Of a DNA stretch of 64,000 bases, positions 33,456 to 41,202 are shown one piece after another. Below the pieces are notes generated by a model. It made no database searches. It was not told the DNA's origin and saw nothing but the letters and a program-made list of their open reading frames with translations. Position 1 is the first letter of the stretch; each line of letters opens with the position of its first letter. The DNA comes from Actinomycetes bacterium. GTDB taxonomy: Bacteria > Actinomycetota > Acidimicrobiia > Acidimicrobiales > Microtrichaceae. Location: positions 1 through 64,000 of the forward strand of contig JAAEPF010000021.1 of NCBI GenBank assembly GCA_024222295.1. Direction: 5' to 3'. A program made the position numbers and the translations under genes.

Positions 33456-34793
33456 ATGGACGACCTGTTCACTGCGGCTGCGGCCGAACGACTGGCAGCA
33501 CGTGGCCCGCTGGCGGACCGCCTTCGACCGCAGACGCTCGACCAAGTGGTCGGCCAGGATCACCTACTCGGGGCAGGTGCGCCGCTTCGTGCCCTGGTCG
33601 ACACCGACCGGCTCTCATCGGTCATCCTCTGGGGGCCACCGGGCACCGGCAAGACGACTCTGGCGCGGCTGCTCGCCGAGGCGTCAGCCAAGGCGTTCGT
33701 GCCCATGTCGGCCGTCACTGCTTCGGTCAAGGACATCCGGGCGGTCTCAGCGGAGGCAGAGACCCGGCTGGGCGCGCACTCACGGGGCACGATCCTGTTC
33801 CTCGACGAGATCCACAGGTTCAACAAGGCACAGCAGGACGCCCTCCTCCCGTCGGTGGAGACCGGCCTGATCGTGCTGATCGGGGCCACCACCGAAAACC
33901 CCACGTTCGAGGTCAATCCGCCTCTCATGAGCCGGTCGACGCTCTTCCGCCTCGAGCCACTCGACGAGGCCGCTCTGCGAGAACTGGCCGCGCGTGGCCT
34001 CGAGGCCGAAGCGGCCGACGCCGAACCCGCGGCAGTGGACCACCTCGTCGACTCTGCAGGGGGCGATGGGCGGCACCTGCTCACGAGCCTCGAGGTCTCG
34101 ATCGCGCTGGCGAGTTCGCGGCTGGAACGCGAGGGCGGAACCGGAGCGGTCGAGGTGGTCCTCGATGACGCACAGGCCGCGCTCGGCGTGGCCTCGGTGC
34201 GCTACGGCCGCGACGACCACTACGACGTGATCTCGGCGTTCATCAAGTCCATCCGGGGTTCGGACCCGGACGCGGCACTGCACTGGCTGGCCCGGATGCT
34301 CGAGGCGGGCGAGGACGCGAGGTTCATCGCCCGGCGGTTGGTCATCGCAGCGTCGGAGGACGTCGGGCTCGCCGACCCGACCGCGCTGATGGTGGCGGAA
34401 GCGGCTGCCAGGGCCGTGGAGTACGTCGGCCTTCCAGAGGCGCGGATCAACCTGGCCCATGCCACCGTGCACCTGGCACTGGCCCCCAAGTCGAACACCG
34501 CCTACGCGGCGCTGGGGCGTGCCGTGGCCGACATACGTTCCGCTCCGGTGGGGGAGGTGCCGATGCACCTGCGCGACGCGTCCTACCGGTCGGCCCGGGG
34601 CCTGGGACACGGTGTGGGCTACGAGTACCCCCACGACGACGAAGGCGGCTGGGTCGACCAGGAATACCTGCCCGCCGAACTCGCCGACGCGCACTACTAC
34701 CGTCCGTCTCGCCACGGGCGCGAGGCTGCGGCGGTCGAGGGTTGGTTGGCCCGTCGCGGCAGTGGTGGTTCCACGGGCAGCGGTGCCGGCTGA
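33456..34793 (+). CDS. rarA: Replication-associated recombination ATPase RarA (MgsA)
   Basis: AAA+ ATPase of the clamp-loader superfamily, 445 residues, acting at stalled replication forks. Visible: RPQTLDQVVGQDHLLG, Walker A GPPGTGKTTLARLLA, Walker B ILFLDEIHRFNKAQQDALL, sensor 1 GATTENPTFEVN and the arginine finger SRSTLFRLEPL. The C-terminal half has the RarA tetramerisation domain with SAFIKSIRGSDPDAALHWLARML and YEYPHDDEGGWVDQEYLP, the family's signature end. It often lies upstream of alaS in actinobacteria, separated by a DUF948 gene as here. Confidence 0.95.
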   Translation: MDDLFTAAAAERLAARGPLADRLRPQTLDQVVGQDHLLGAGAPLRALVDTDRLSSVILWGPPGTGKTTLARLLAEASAKAFVPMSAVTASVKDIRAVSAEAETRLGAHSRGTILFLDEIHRFNKAQQDALLPSVETGLIVLIGATTENPTFEVNPPLMSRSTLFRLEPLDEAALRELAARGLEAEAADAEPAAVDHLVDSAGGDGRHLLTSLEVSIALASSRLEREGGTGAVEVVLDDAQAALGVASVRYGRDDHYDVISAFIKSIRGSDPDAALHWLARMLEAGEDARFIARRLVIAASEDVGLADPTALMVAEAAARAVEYVGLPEARINLAHATVHLALAPKSNTAYAALGRAVADIRSAPVGEVPMHLRDASYRSARGLGHGVGYEYPHDDEGGWVDQEYLPAELADAHYYRPSRHGREAAAVEGWLARRGSGGSTGSGAG

Positions 34794-34908
34794 CCCCCTG
34801 GGTGTTCCCGACGTGGCCATGTCGTGCAGCGCGTCGGTGTGCTCCCCGGCGGAGACAGGACGTGCCCATTGCCCCGGCGAGACCGAAGCGGTCTGCGAAG
34901 ATGGCCCC

Positions 34909-35283
34909 ATGAGTGCAGTCGACCTGCTGGCAGTCACAGCCGCCGTCCTCGGTGCCCTCGCACTGGTGGCGGTGTGCATCGCATTCTTCGCCGCCGCTCG
35001 CCGCCTGGGCGCCGCCGCGGATGCCCTTGCGGTCGCCACGGAGGAGTTCAGCGATGCGGCCCGACCACTGGTCGCCGACCTTGCAGGATCAGCAGATCGC
35101 GCCGCGTCCGAAGTGGACCGTGTGGAGCACCTCCTCGACCTCTCGACCGGCATCGCGGAGCGCGTCGACGGCACTACCGGCGCCACGTACCGCGCCATCA
35201 CCTCGCCGGTCATAAAGGGAGCGGCCCTGGCCGAAGGTACCCGCCGGGCGGCCCGGCGCCTGGGCGGCAGACGCAGCGCCTGA
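34909..35283 (+). CDS. DUF948-like membrane protein
   Basis: A 124-residue protein with one N-terminal helix (LLAVTAAVLGALALVAVCIAFFAAA) and a soluble amphipathic stretch (RRLGAAADALAVATEEFSDAARPLVADL and following) that suggests a coiled coil, ending in a basic tail. This layout and the position between rarA and alaS are typical of the actinobacterial DUF948 proteins, whose function is unknown. The ATG at 34909 is chosen because the helix begins right after it; the frame is open far upstream inside rarA. I see no clear promoter. It ends convergently with the minus-strand metallopeptidase-like gene. Confidence 0.7.
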   Translation: MSAVDLLAVTAAVLGALALVAVCIAFFAAARRLGAAADALAVATEEFSDAARPLVADLAGSADRAASEVDRVEHLLDLSTGIAERVDGTTGATYRAITSPVIKGAALAEGTRRAARRLGGRRSA

Positions 35284-35295
35284 GCTGCCCGGCGT

Positions 35296-35727
35296 TCAGC
35301 TGTCAGCTCCTGTGGCCTCGAGGTGCGCGTTCAGCACGCTCCACGCCTCGACGCCCGCTTCGTGGCGCCACAAGAGGCGAAGGGCGCGTCGGAACGCCGG
35401 CCCGTGGGCCGCTTCGTGCCCGGCTGCAAGGTGTGCCAATTCGTGCAGCACCGTTTCGAGGCCCCAGCCATGCCCGTCGACTATCGCCATGATCCCGACC
35501 TCGTCGGCCGTCGTGCAAGCCGCAGACCAGGTGGCGTTGCGAGAGCGCCTCTGCAGCTCCAGCTCGACCGGTGCAGCGGGAAACGTCTCATCCCACCAAT
35601 CGCCGACAACCACCGACTCGACGTATGCCTCCAGCTCGCTGAAGCGGCCGAAGCGTCGCAGCGGTAGGTCGCGGATCGCTGCGGCCTCGGCCGCGTAGAC
35701 CGCCCGCGCATCGCCATCAGCGCCCAA
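35296..35727 (-). CDS. Putative zinc metallopeptidase (TIGR04338-like)
   Basis: A 143-residue protein whose C-terminal half carries a zinc-binding motif H-E-L-A-H in ETVLHELAHLAAGHEAAHGPAF, with two further His residues within ten positions that could give the third ligand. No signal peptide or helix is evident. It is the second gene after a DUF2786 protein on the same strand, an association known in actinobacteria for proteins of the TIGR04338 putative metallohydrolase family. The start is TTG at 35727; no in-frame ATG is available nearby. The gap from the DUF2786 gene is 11 bases, so one transcript is likely. Substrate unknown. Confidence 0.7.
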   Translation of the reverse strand: MGADGDARAVYAAEAAAIRDLPLRRFGRFSELEAYVESVVVGDWWDETFPAAPVELELQRRSRNATWSAACTTADEVGIMAIVDGHGWGLETVLHELAHLAAGHEAAHGPAFRRALRLLWRHEAGVEAWSVLNAHLEATGADS

Positions 35728-35738
35728 GCCGGACAGCC

Positions 35739-36503
35739 TCAGGCCGTGAGGGCCCTGGCGCCGCGCAGGGCCGCCTCGCCGAGCCCCGCCCTGCTACCCG
35801 CGTCGCGGCCAGCGCTGTGCCCGCTGCGTGAGGACCCCGCATCCATGCGACGGCTGCGCAGGTAGGGGTAGCGGCGACTCACCTCGGCGTCCACGGCCTC
35901 CTCGCGTGCCACCAGCACCAGTGCCAACGACTGATCCGGCGCCTCCGCCGGCCCGGAGCGGCGCTGGTCGGCGACATGTGCCGCCTCAGTACGCCGTGCG
36001 TCGGCCAGGCGCTCGGCCACTCGGGCTGTGAACCCCGAGATGAAGCTCCGTCGCCATGCGGCCGTGGCGCCCGGCGAGCCGCGTCGGGCCCCCCGGCGCG
36101 GGCCGCCCGCCAGCATCGAGCGTGTGAGCTGCACGAGCAGCGACGTGACCAGCACCTCCATGCGGTCGAGGTCACCGGGAAACCCCACTGCGGCGACCCT
36201 GCGGACCCCGTCGGGTTCGGAACCGACGTCGATCACTGTGCAGCCAGCGTGCTCGCCGACCGCCCCGAACAGCGAGACCTTTCGGGCCGCGTAAGGAGAC
36301 GGAACCACGAGCAGGCGCTCGGTGGGTTGTTCGGTGCCGGCCTCCTGTTCGCCGGCGGCAGCCCACACGAGGGCCTCCTCGATCGAGTGCCGAGCCATCA
36401 ACTCGGCGACCTTGGCCAGGCACGACTCGCGTTCCGACTCGAAGTCGGTGGCCTCCGCACGGCTGAGCAGCTTCTGTATGACCCTGAGTGTGGCGTCGCT
36501 CAT
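35739..36503 (-). CDS. DUF2786 domain protein
   Basis: A 254-residue protein. The first 45 residues form the DUF2786 domain (RVIQKLLSRAEATDFESERESCLAKVAELMARHSIEEALV), followed by a longer alpha/beta region with LLVVPSPYAARKVSLFGAVGEHAGC and a Ser/Arg/Gly-rich C-terminal tail. The family has no known function but is often found next to a small metallopeptidase, as here. ATG at 36503 is supported by TAGGTT seven bases upstream, a leaderless arrangement. Two direct copies of a palindromic sequence lie just upstream and overlap the expected -35 position, suggesting regulated expression. Confidence 0.72.
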   Translation of the reverse strand: MSDATLRVIQKLLSRAEATDFESERESCLAKVAELMARHSIEEALVWAAAGEQEAGTEQPTERLLVVPSPYAARKVSLFGAVGEHAGCTVIDVGSEPDGVRRVAAVGFPGDLDRMEVLVTSLLVQLTRSMLAGGPRRGARRGSPGATAAWRRSFISGFTARVAERLADARRTEAAHVADQRRSGPAEAPDQSLALVLVAREEAVDAEVSRRYPYLRSRRMDAGSSRSGHSAGRDAGSRAGLGEAALRGARALTA

Positions 36504-36510
36504 GTTCGAC

Positions 36511-36516
36511 AACCTA
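36511..36516 (-). promoter_or_regulatory. -10 element (TAGGTT, minus strand) of leaderless DUF2786 promoter
   Basis: On the minus strand TAGGTT ends seven bases before the ATG at 36503. Confidence 0.55.
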
Positions 36517-36526
36517 CGGCTCCGGT

Positions 36527-36569
36527 GTGACACGCAGTGTCGTTGCTGCTGCCGTGACACGCAGTGTCG
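36527..36569. promoter_or_regulatory. Two identical palindromic direct repeats, candidate operators
   Basis: GTGACACGCAGTGTCG occurs exactly at 36527-36542 and 36554-36569. Each contains the inverted repeat GACAC-GCA-GTGTC, and the copies are 27 bp apart centre to centre. The first overlaps the expected -35 position of the DUF2786 promoter. They also follow directly after the mscS stop codon, so a role as small hairpins ending mscS is the alternative. Confidence 0.6.
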
Positions 36570-36572
36570 CCA

Positions 36573-37661
36573 TCATGTGTCGGCTTCGCCGCCGTCGTTT
36601 CGCACCCAGACGGTGCGTTGCGGGAACGGGATCTCTATGCCCGCCTCGTCGAGGGCGAGCTTGAAGCGCCGGTTGAGCTCACGCTGCACGTCGAACTGGC
36701 GAGCCGGGCGGGTGCGCACCGAGATGCGGATCGTGACTGCATCAGCCGCCAAGTCCTCGACGCCGCGCACCTCCGGCTCATCGAGGAAGGAGTCCTCCCA
36801 CTCGGGGTCATGGGCCAATTCGTGCGCAGTGTCCAGCAGCACGCCGGATGCCAGGTCGGTGTCGGTGCCGTATGCCACTCCGACGTCGAGCAATGCCTTC
36901 GACCAGTTCTGGCTCTTGTTGCCGACCCTTTCGATCGCACCGTTGGGGACGTGCCAGAGGGTGCCGTAGATGTCGCGCACGACGGTGGTGCGCAGAGTGA
37001 TGCGCTCGACGGTGCCGCTGTCCTCGCCCAGGTCGATCACGTCGCCAACGCCGAACTGGTCCTCGCTGATCATGAAGATGCCCGACAGGAAGTCGCCGAC
37101 CACCTTCTGGGCACCGAAACCGAGCGCCACTCCGAGGATTCCGGCTCCGGCCACCAATGGCGCCAGGTTGATGCCGATCTCGCCGAGCACGAGGATCACC
37201 GCGATCGTCCAGACCCCGAACCGGGTCATCGCGTAGATGACGTGAGCGAGCGTCTCGGTGCGCTGGTGGACGCGAAGGTTCTCCTGTTCGAGCTCGGTCC
37301 TGATGCGCTCGGGTACGTCGTCATCCTCGGCCTGCTGGTTCTTGATCTTCACCGCGCTCTGCGCGACACGGTCCATTCCCCGGTAGATGGCCCGTTTGAG
37401 AACGAAGAGCATCACGAACGCGACGGCCAATATCACGAGGATCTGCACGACGTTGTTCGAGAAGAACTCGGTCGCGTCAGCCAGGCCCTCGCTCTTGGTG
37501 CGGTCATACACCCAGCGGCAGATGCCCTCGCCTTCGAGGTCGCAGCCACCGACGCCCTCGAAGGCCTCGGCGACAGTGTCGGTCTGGTCGTCGGAATCGG
37601 CGTTGTCGCCCTGCAATCGTCCGAGCAAGAGGCCGATCCGACCAAACAGTGCTGCCGTCAT
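36573..37661 (-). CDS. MscS-type mechanosensitive channel
   Basis: Membrane protein of 362 residues. An N-terminal 60-residue soluble segment with two Cys (GGCDLEGEGICRW) precedes three helices: one around QILVILAVAFVMLFVLKRAIY, one around FGVWTIAVILVLGEIGI, and the pore helix LVAGAGILGVALGFGAQKVVGDFLSGIFM with the Gly/Ala packing pattern of MscS. The beta domain follows with EDQFGVGDVIDLGEDSGTVERITLRTTVVRD and PNGAIERVGNKSQNWS. It is predicted to open under membrane tension to release solutes. ATG at 37661 has GGAGGTGG as ribosome binding site and is preferred to a much longer in-frame start upstream. The N-terminal Cys-containing extension is unusual for the family. Confidence 0.9.
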   Translation of the reverse strand: MTAALFGRIGLLLGRLQGDNADSDDQTDTVAEAFEGVGGCDLEGEGICRWVYDRTKSEGLADATEFFSNNVVQILVILAVAFVMLFVLKRAIYRGMDRVAQSAVKIKNQQAEDDDVPERIRTELEQENLRVHQRTETLAHVIYAMTRFGVWTIAVILVLGEIGINLAPLVAGAGILGVALGFGAQKVVGDFLSGIFMISEDQFGVGDVIDLGEDSGTVERITLRTTVVRDIYGTLWHVPNGAIERVGNKSQNWSKALLDVGVAYGTDTDLASGVLLDTAHELAHDPEWEDSFLDEPEVRGVEDLAADAVTIRISVRTRPARQFDVQRELNRRFKLALDEAGIEIPFPQRTVWVRNDGGEADT

Positions 37662-37785
37662 CTGGCCACCTCCTGCGGCTCTGACACGAGCGCGTGGCTG
37701 CACGCGACCCCGGACGCTACTGCCAGCCCGTCCGGGCGCGAGGCATTGTTCTGCCGGGCGGGCCCGATTGCGCCATGATGGAGCC

Positions 37786-38118
37786 ATGAAGCGACTGTTC
37801 TGGATGGGCGTCGGAGCCGCAGCGGGTGCGTCCGGGACCGTCTGGGCGCAGCGGAAGGTGCGCTCCAGTATCGACGAGCTGGGCGCGGAGCAGGTCGTCG
37901 CAGCCGCCGGCCGCGGGGCCCGTGCCATGGGCCGCAGTGTGCGGGCAGCCGTGAGCGAGGGCCGTGCAGGCATGGTCGAGCGCGAGATCGAGCTCAAAGG
38001 GAGGCTGTTCGGCACCGAGGCCTCCCTCGACCTGCGCCGCGACCCGGGCGCCGGTGACCCACCACTGCGGGTGCTGCGCGGATCAAACGCTTCTGGTGTG
38101 CGCCGGTCCGCTCGGTAA
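37786..38118 (+). CDS. Small protein resembling DUF6167
   Basis: A 110-residue protein with an N-terminal hydrophobic stretch (RLFWMGVGAAAGASGTVWA) followed by a charged helical region (VRSSIDELGAEQVVAAAGRGARAMGRSVRAAVSEGRAGMVEREIEL). The short FWxxxGAAAG opening and the downstream REIEL ending recall the DUF6167 proteins that precede alaS in actinobacteria. Function unknown. The frame is open upstream, but the hydrophobic start after ATG at 37786 fits the family. Its TAA stop forms the start of the probable -10 element of alaS. Confidence 0.65.
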   Translation: MKRLFWMGVGAAAGASGTVWAQRKVRSSIDELGAEQVVAAAGRGARAMGRSVRAAVSEGRAGMVEREIELKGRLFGTEASLDLRRDPGAGDPPLRVLRGSNASGVRRSAR

Positions 38119-38121
38119 CCT
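38116..38121 (+). promoter_or_regulatory. -10 element (TAACCT) upstream of alaS
   Basis: TAACCT lies 19 bases downstream of TTCTGG (38091-38096) and ends ten bases before the ATG at 38132, so a leader of about three bases is expected. Its first bases are the stop codon of the preceding gene. Confidence 0.45.
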
Positions 38122-38131
38122 CGCGTCACCG

Positions 38132-40735
38132 ATGTCAGCCAGCACGCCTACCCCGATGACCGCGGACGCGCTCCGCGCCGCCTGGAACGACTTCTTCGCG
38201 GAGCGCGCCCACACACTGGTTCCCTCGGCCAGCCTCATTCCCACGCATCCCTCGGCGCCGATGTTCACCAACTCGGGGATGATGCCGTTCGTCTCGTACT
38301 TCCTGGGCGAGGAACCGGTGCCCTATGACCCGCCCAGGGCGGCCTCGGTCCAGAAGTGCGTGCGTGCGGGTGGCAAGCACAACGACCTCGATGCCATAGG
38401 TCGTTCGCCCAGGCACCTCTCCTTTTTCGAGATGATGGGCAACTTCAGCTTCGGCGACTACTTCAAGGCCGAGGCGATCCCCTGGGCCTGGGAGTTCCTC
38501 ACCGAGGTGCTCGGACTCGACGGGGACCGAATGTGGGTCACCGTGCACACCTCGGACGACGAGGCCGAGGAGATCTGGGCCGACGCCGTGGGCTTTCCCC
38601 GCGAGCGCATCCAGCGGCTCGACAAAGACAACTTCTGGGAGATGGGCGAGACCGGGCCCTGTGGTCCGTCCTCCGAGGTGTTCTGGGACTTCGGCGCCGA
38701 GGTCGGGCCGGCTGGTGGCCCCGCCAACCCCGCAGCCGAGCACCGATACGTCGAGATCTGGAACCTCGTCTTCCCGCAGTACTTCCGTGGGGGAAGCGGT
38801 GAGTTGTCGGACCTGCCGTCAAAGAACATTGATACCGGCGCCGGGCTGGAGCGCCTGCTGGCCGTCATGGCCGGGAGCCCGTCGCTGTACGCGGCAGACG
38901 TGCTGGTGGCCTTGCTCGAGGAGGCGCAGTCGGTCACTGGCGCCAAGCTGGGCTCGGGAGAACTGAGCGACATCGGTCTGCGCCTGCTGGCGGACCACAC
39001 ACGCACCGCCACCTTCTTGGTGTCAGACGGCGTGATCCCATCCAACGAAGACCGCGGCTATGTGCTTCGCCGGATCATCCGACGCGCCGTGAGGTTCGCG
39101 TACATGCTCGACGTGCATGAGCTGGTCCTGCCCCGCATGGTCAAGGCATGCGTGGACCTGATGGGCAACGCATATCCCGACCTCCGCGCCCAGGAGGATC
39201 ACGTGGTCGAGCTGATCTGGCGGGAGGAAGAAGGGTTCCGCCAGACGCTGGAGCGCGGCTCGACGCTGCTCGATGCGGAGCTCGATGCAGTCGGTGAGGG
39301 CGGAGAGCTCTCCGGTGACGTCGCCTTCGTGCTTCACGACACCTACGGATTCCCCCTCGAGGTCACAACCGAGATGGCGGATCTACGCGGCTCCGCGGTC
39401 GACATGGCCGGCTTCGAGGACGCCATGCGCGAGCAGCGGGAGCGCTCCAGGGCAGCAGGCCGCAAGACGGGTGTGGAGGCCGGCGAAGACGCAGAGCTGG
39501 CCCGCTCGGTGCTGGCGCAGTCGGGGCCCACCCGCTTCACCGGCCGCGAAGAGTCGTCCACCGAGGCGACCGTGCTGGCGATCGGCAACGGTTCGCTCTA
39601 CCTCGATGCCACGCCGTTCTACGCCGAGGCGGGCGGACAGGTCGGCGACACCGGCACCATCACCACCGAGACCGGCTCGGTACAGGTGCTCGACACCCTC
39701 AACTCGCTACCCGGGCTCCACCAGCACCGCATCGGGGACGTCGAGGGCACCGTGGAGCCGGGCCAGTCGGCAGTTGCGTCCATCGACGCGCCGCGCCGTT
39801 CGGCGATCGCCCGGAACCACACGGCCACCCATGTGTTGCACTGGGCCCTGCGCGAGGTGCTGGGCGACCACGTCAAGCAGCAAGGCTCGTTGGTGGCCGA
39901 TGACCGCCTGCGGTTCGACTTCTCGCACCACAGCGCCGTCACCCCCGACGAGATTGCCCGCATCGAAGACCTCGCCAACGCCGAGATCCTCTCCAATGCA
40001 GCAGTGCGGCACTTCGAGACCTCGATGGACGAAGCCCGCGAGATGGGGGCGATCGCCTTCTTCGGCGACAAGTACGGAGAGGTCGTGCGCGTGCTCGAGG
40101 CAGGCCCGCACAGCACCGAGCTGTGCGGCGGCACCCACGTCGGTGCGCTCGGCGACATCGGCATCATCAGGATCGTGTCCGAGGGTTCGATCGGCTCCAA
40201 CGTGCGCCGTGTCGAGGCCGTCACAGGCGCCGCCGTGGTCGACCTGTTGCGCGAGCGCGAGGCCACGATCGACTCGGTCGCAGACACACTCGGCGTGCCG
40301 GTGGAGGATCTGGGTGAAGGCCTGGCCAAGCGGCTGGCGGAACTCAAGGAGCTGCGCGGTGACGTGGCCGAGTTGCGCCGGCAACTGGCCGGTAGTCAGT
40401 CGGATGACCTGGCCGGGTCGGCAGTGAACGGTGTTGTGGTGGCGCGCGTCGACTCCGATCGCCGCGAGGACGTACGGGACCTGGCGGTGGCGCTACGTGA
40501 CAAGCCGGACGTGAAGGCCGTGGTGCTCGGCTCATCGCCCGGCGGCAAGGGCGTGGCCCTGGTAGCGGCTGTCACGGCCGACAGTGGCCTCAACGCCTCG
40601 GAATTGATCGCTGAAGCAGCCAGGCTGGTCGGAGGAGGCGGCGGCAAGGCCGCGGACCTGGCCATGGCCGGCGGCAAGCTGCCCGAGAAGCTGGACGAAG
40701 CGCTCGACAGCGTGCGGGCACTGCTCAGCGCCTGA
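38132..40735 (+). CDS. alaS: Alanyl-tRNA synthetase
   Basis: Full-length class II synthetase of 867 residues. The catalytic domain shows HTLVPSASLIPTHPSAPMFTNSGM, KCVRAGGKHNDLDAIGRSPRHLSFFEMMGNFSFGDYFK and DTGAGLERL. The editing domain carries the zinc ligands HxxxH in RNHTATHVLHWAL and the Cys/His pair of ELCGGTHV, and the C-terminal DHHA1 domain includes VGGGGGKAADLAMAGG. All key editing residues are present, so mischarged Ser/Gly-tRNA-Ala should be cleared. ATG at 38132 is followed by MTADALRAAWNDFF, the family start. ruvX begins five bases after the stop, opening the alaS-ruvX-mltG-aroE run. Confidence 0.97.
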   Translation: MSASTPTPMTADALRAAWNDFFAERAHTLVPSASLIPTHPSAPMFTNSGMMPFVSYFLGEEPVPYDPPRAASVQKCVRAGGKHNDLDAIGRSPRHLSFFEMMGNFSFGDYFKAEAIPWAWEFLTEVLGLDGDRMWVTVHTSDDEAEEIWADAVGFPRERIQRLDKDNFWEMGETGPCGPSSEVFWDFGAEVGPAGGPANPAAEHRYVEIWNLVFPQYFRGGSGELSDLPSKNIDTGAGLERLLAVMAGSPSLYAADVLVALLEEAQSVTGAKLGSGELSDIGLRLLADHTRTATFLVSDGVIPSNEDRGYVLRRIIRRAVRFAYMLDVHELVLPRMVKACVDLMGNAYPDLRAQEDHVVELIWREEEGFRQTLERGSTLLDAELDAVGEGGELSGDVAFVLHDTYGFPLEVTTEMADLRGSAVDMAGFEDAMREQRERSRAAGRKTGVEAGEDAELARSVLAQSGPTRFTGREESSTEATVLAIGNGSLYLDATPFYAEAGGQVGDTGTITTETGSVQVLDTLNSLPGLHQHRIGDVEGTVEPGQSAVASIDAPRRSAIARNHTATHVLHWALREVLGDHVKQQGSLVADDRLRFDFSHHSAVTPDEIARIEDLANAEILSNAAVRHFETSMDEAREMGAIAFFGDKYGEVVRVLEAGPHSTELCGGTHVGALGDIGIIRIVSEGSIGSNVRRVEAVTGAAVVDLLREREATIDSVADTLGVPVEDLGEGLAKRLAELKELRGDVAELRRQLAGSQSDDLAGSAVNGVVVARVDSDRREDVRDLAVALRDKPDVKAVVLGSSPGGKGVALVAAVTADSGLNASELIAEAARLVGGGGGKAADLAMAGGKLPEKLDEALDSVRALLSA

Positions 40736-40740
40736 CCCCG

Positions 40741-41202
40741 ATGCGAGCCATGGGCATCGACCTTGGATCGAAGAGGATCGGCCTCGCCATCTCGGACTCG
40801 GCCGGCCGCACGGCGGTACCCATGGAGGTGATCCACCGGGGTCGCGACTGGGCTGAGGACCACCGCCGGATAGCCGAACTGGTGCAGGAGGCGGAGGCCG
40901 AAGTGGTCGTTGTGGGGCTGCCGCTGAGCCTGGATGGCGGCGACGGTCCCGCGGCGCGGCGTGCCCGCAAGGAGATGAAGGCTCTCAGTAGGTCTGTGCC
41001 GGTACCCGTGGAGCCCTACGATGAGCGACTGAGCACCACGGAGGCAGAGCAGTCGCTGAGGGCCGCCGAACTCGACTCGAGGCGAATGCGCTCCGTGATC
41101 GATGCCGCTGCGGCCTCGGTGATCCTGCAGGGATGGCTGGACGCACGCCGTGGCGGCACTACGCCCCCAGAGACGCAATCCGAACCCCGGGAACCGAGTT
41201 GA
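40741..41202 (+). CDS. ruvX: RuvX/YqgF-family putative Holliday junction resolvase
   Basis: RNase H-fold nuclease of 153 residues. The start MRAMGIDLGSKRIGLAISD carries the first catalytic Asp, VVVGLPLSLDG the second conserved block, and YDERLSTTEAEQSL and DAAAASVILQGWLD the rest. Family members resolve Holliday junctions or trim pre-16S rRNA; the essential one in E. coli acts in rRNA processing, so the gene product's main role is open. The C-terminal extension is short and Pro-rich. It overlaps mltG by four bases (TTGA). Confidence 0.93.
   Translation: MRAMGIDLGSKRIGLAISDSAGRTAVPMEVIHRGRDWAEDHRRIAELVQEAEAEVVVVGLPLSLDGGDGPAARRARKEMKALSRSVPVPVEPYDERLSTTEAEQSLRAAELDSRRMRSVIDAAAASVILQGWLDARRGGTTPPETQSEPREPS

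Noticed and set aside
38050-38131. T-box or attenuator upstream of alaS
   Set aside because: The preceding gene extends to 38118, and the likely transcript start is within about three bases of the ATG.
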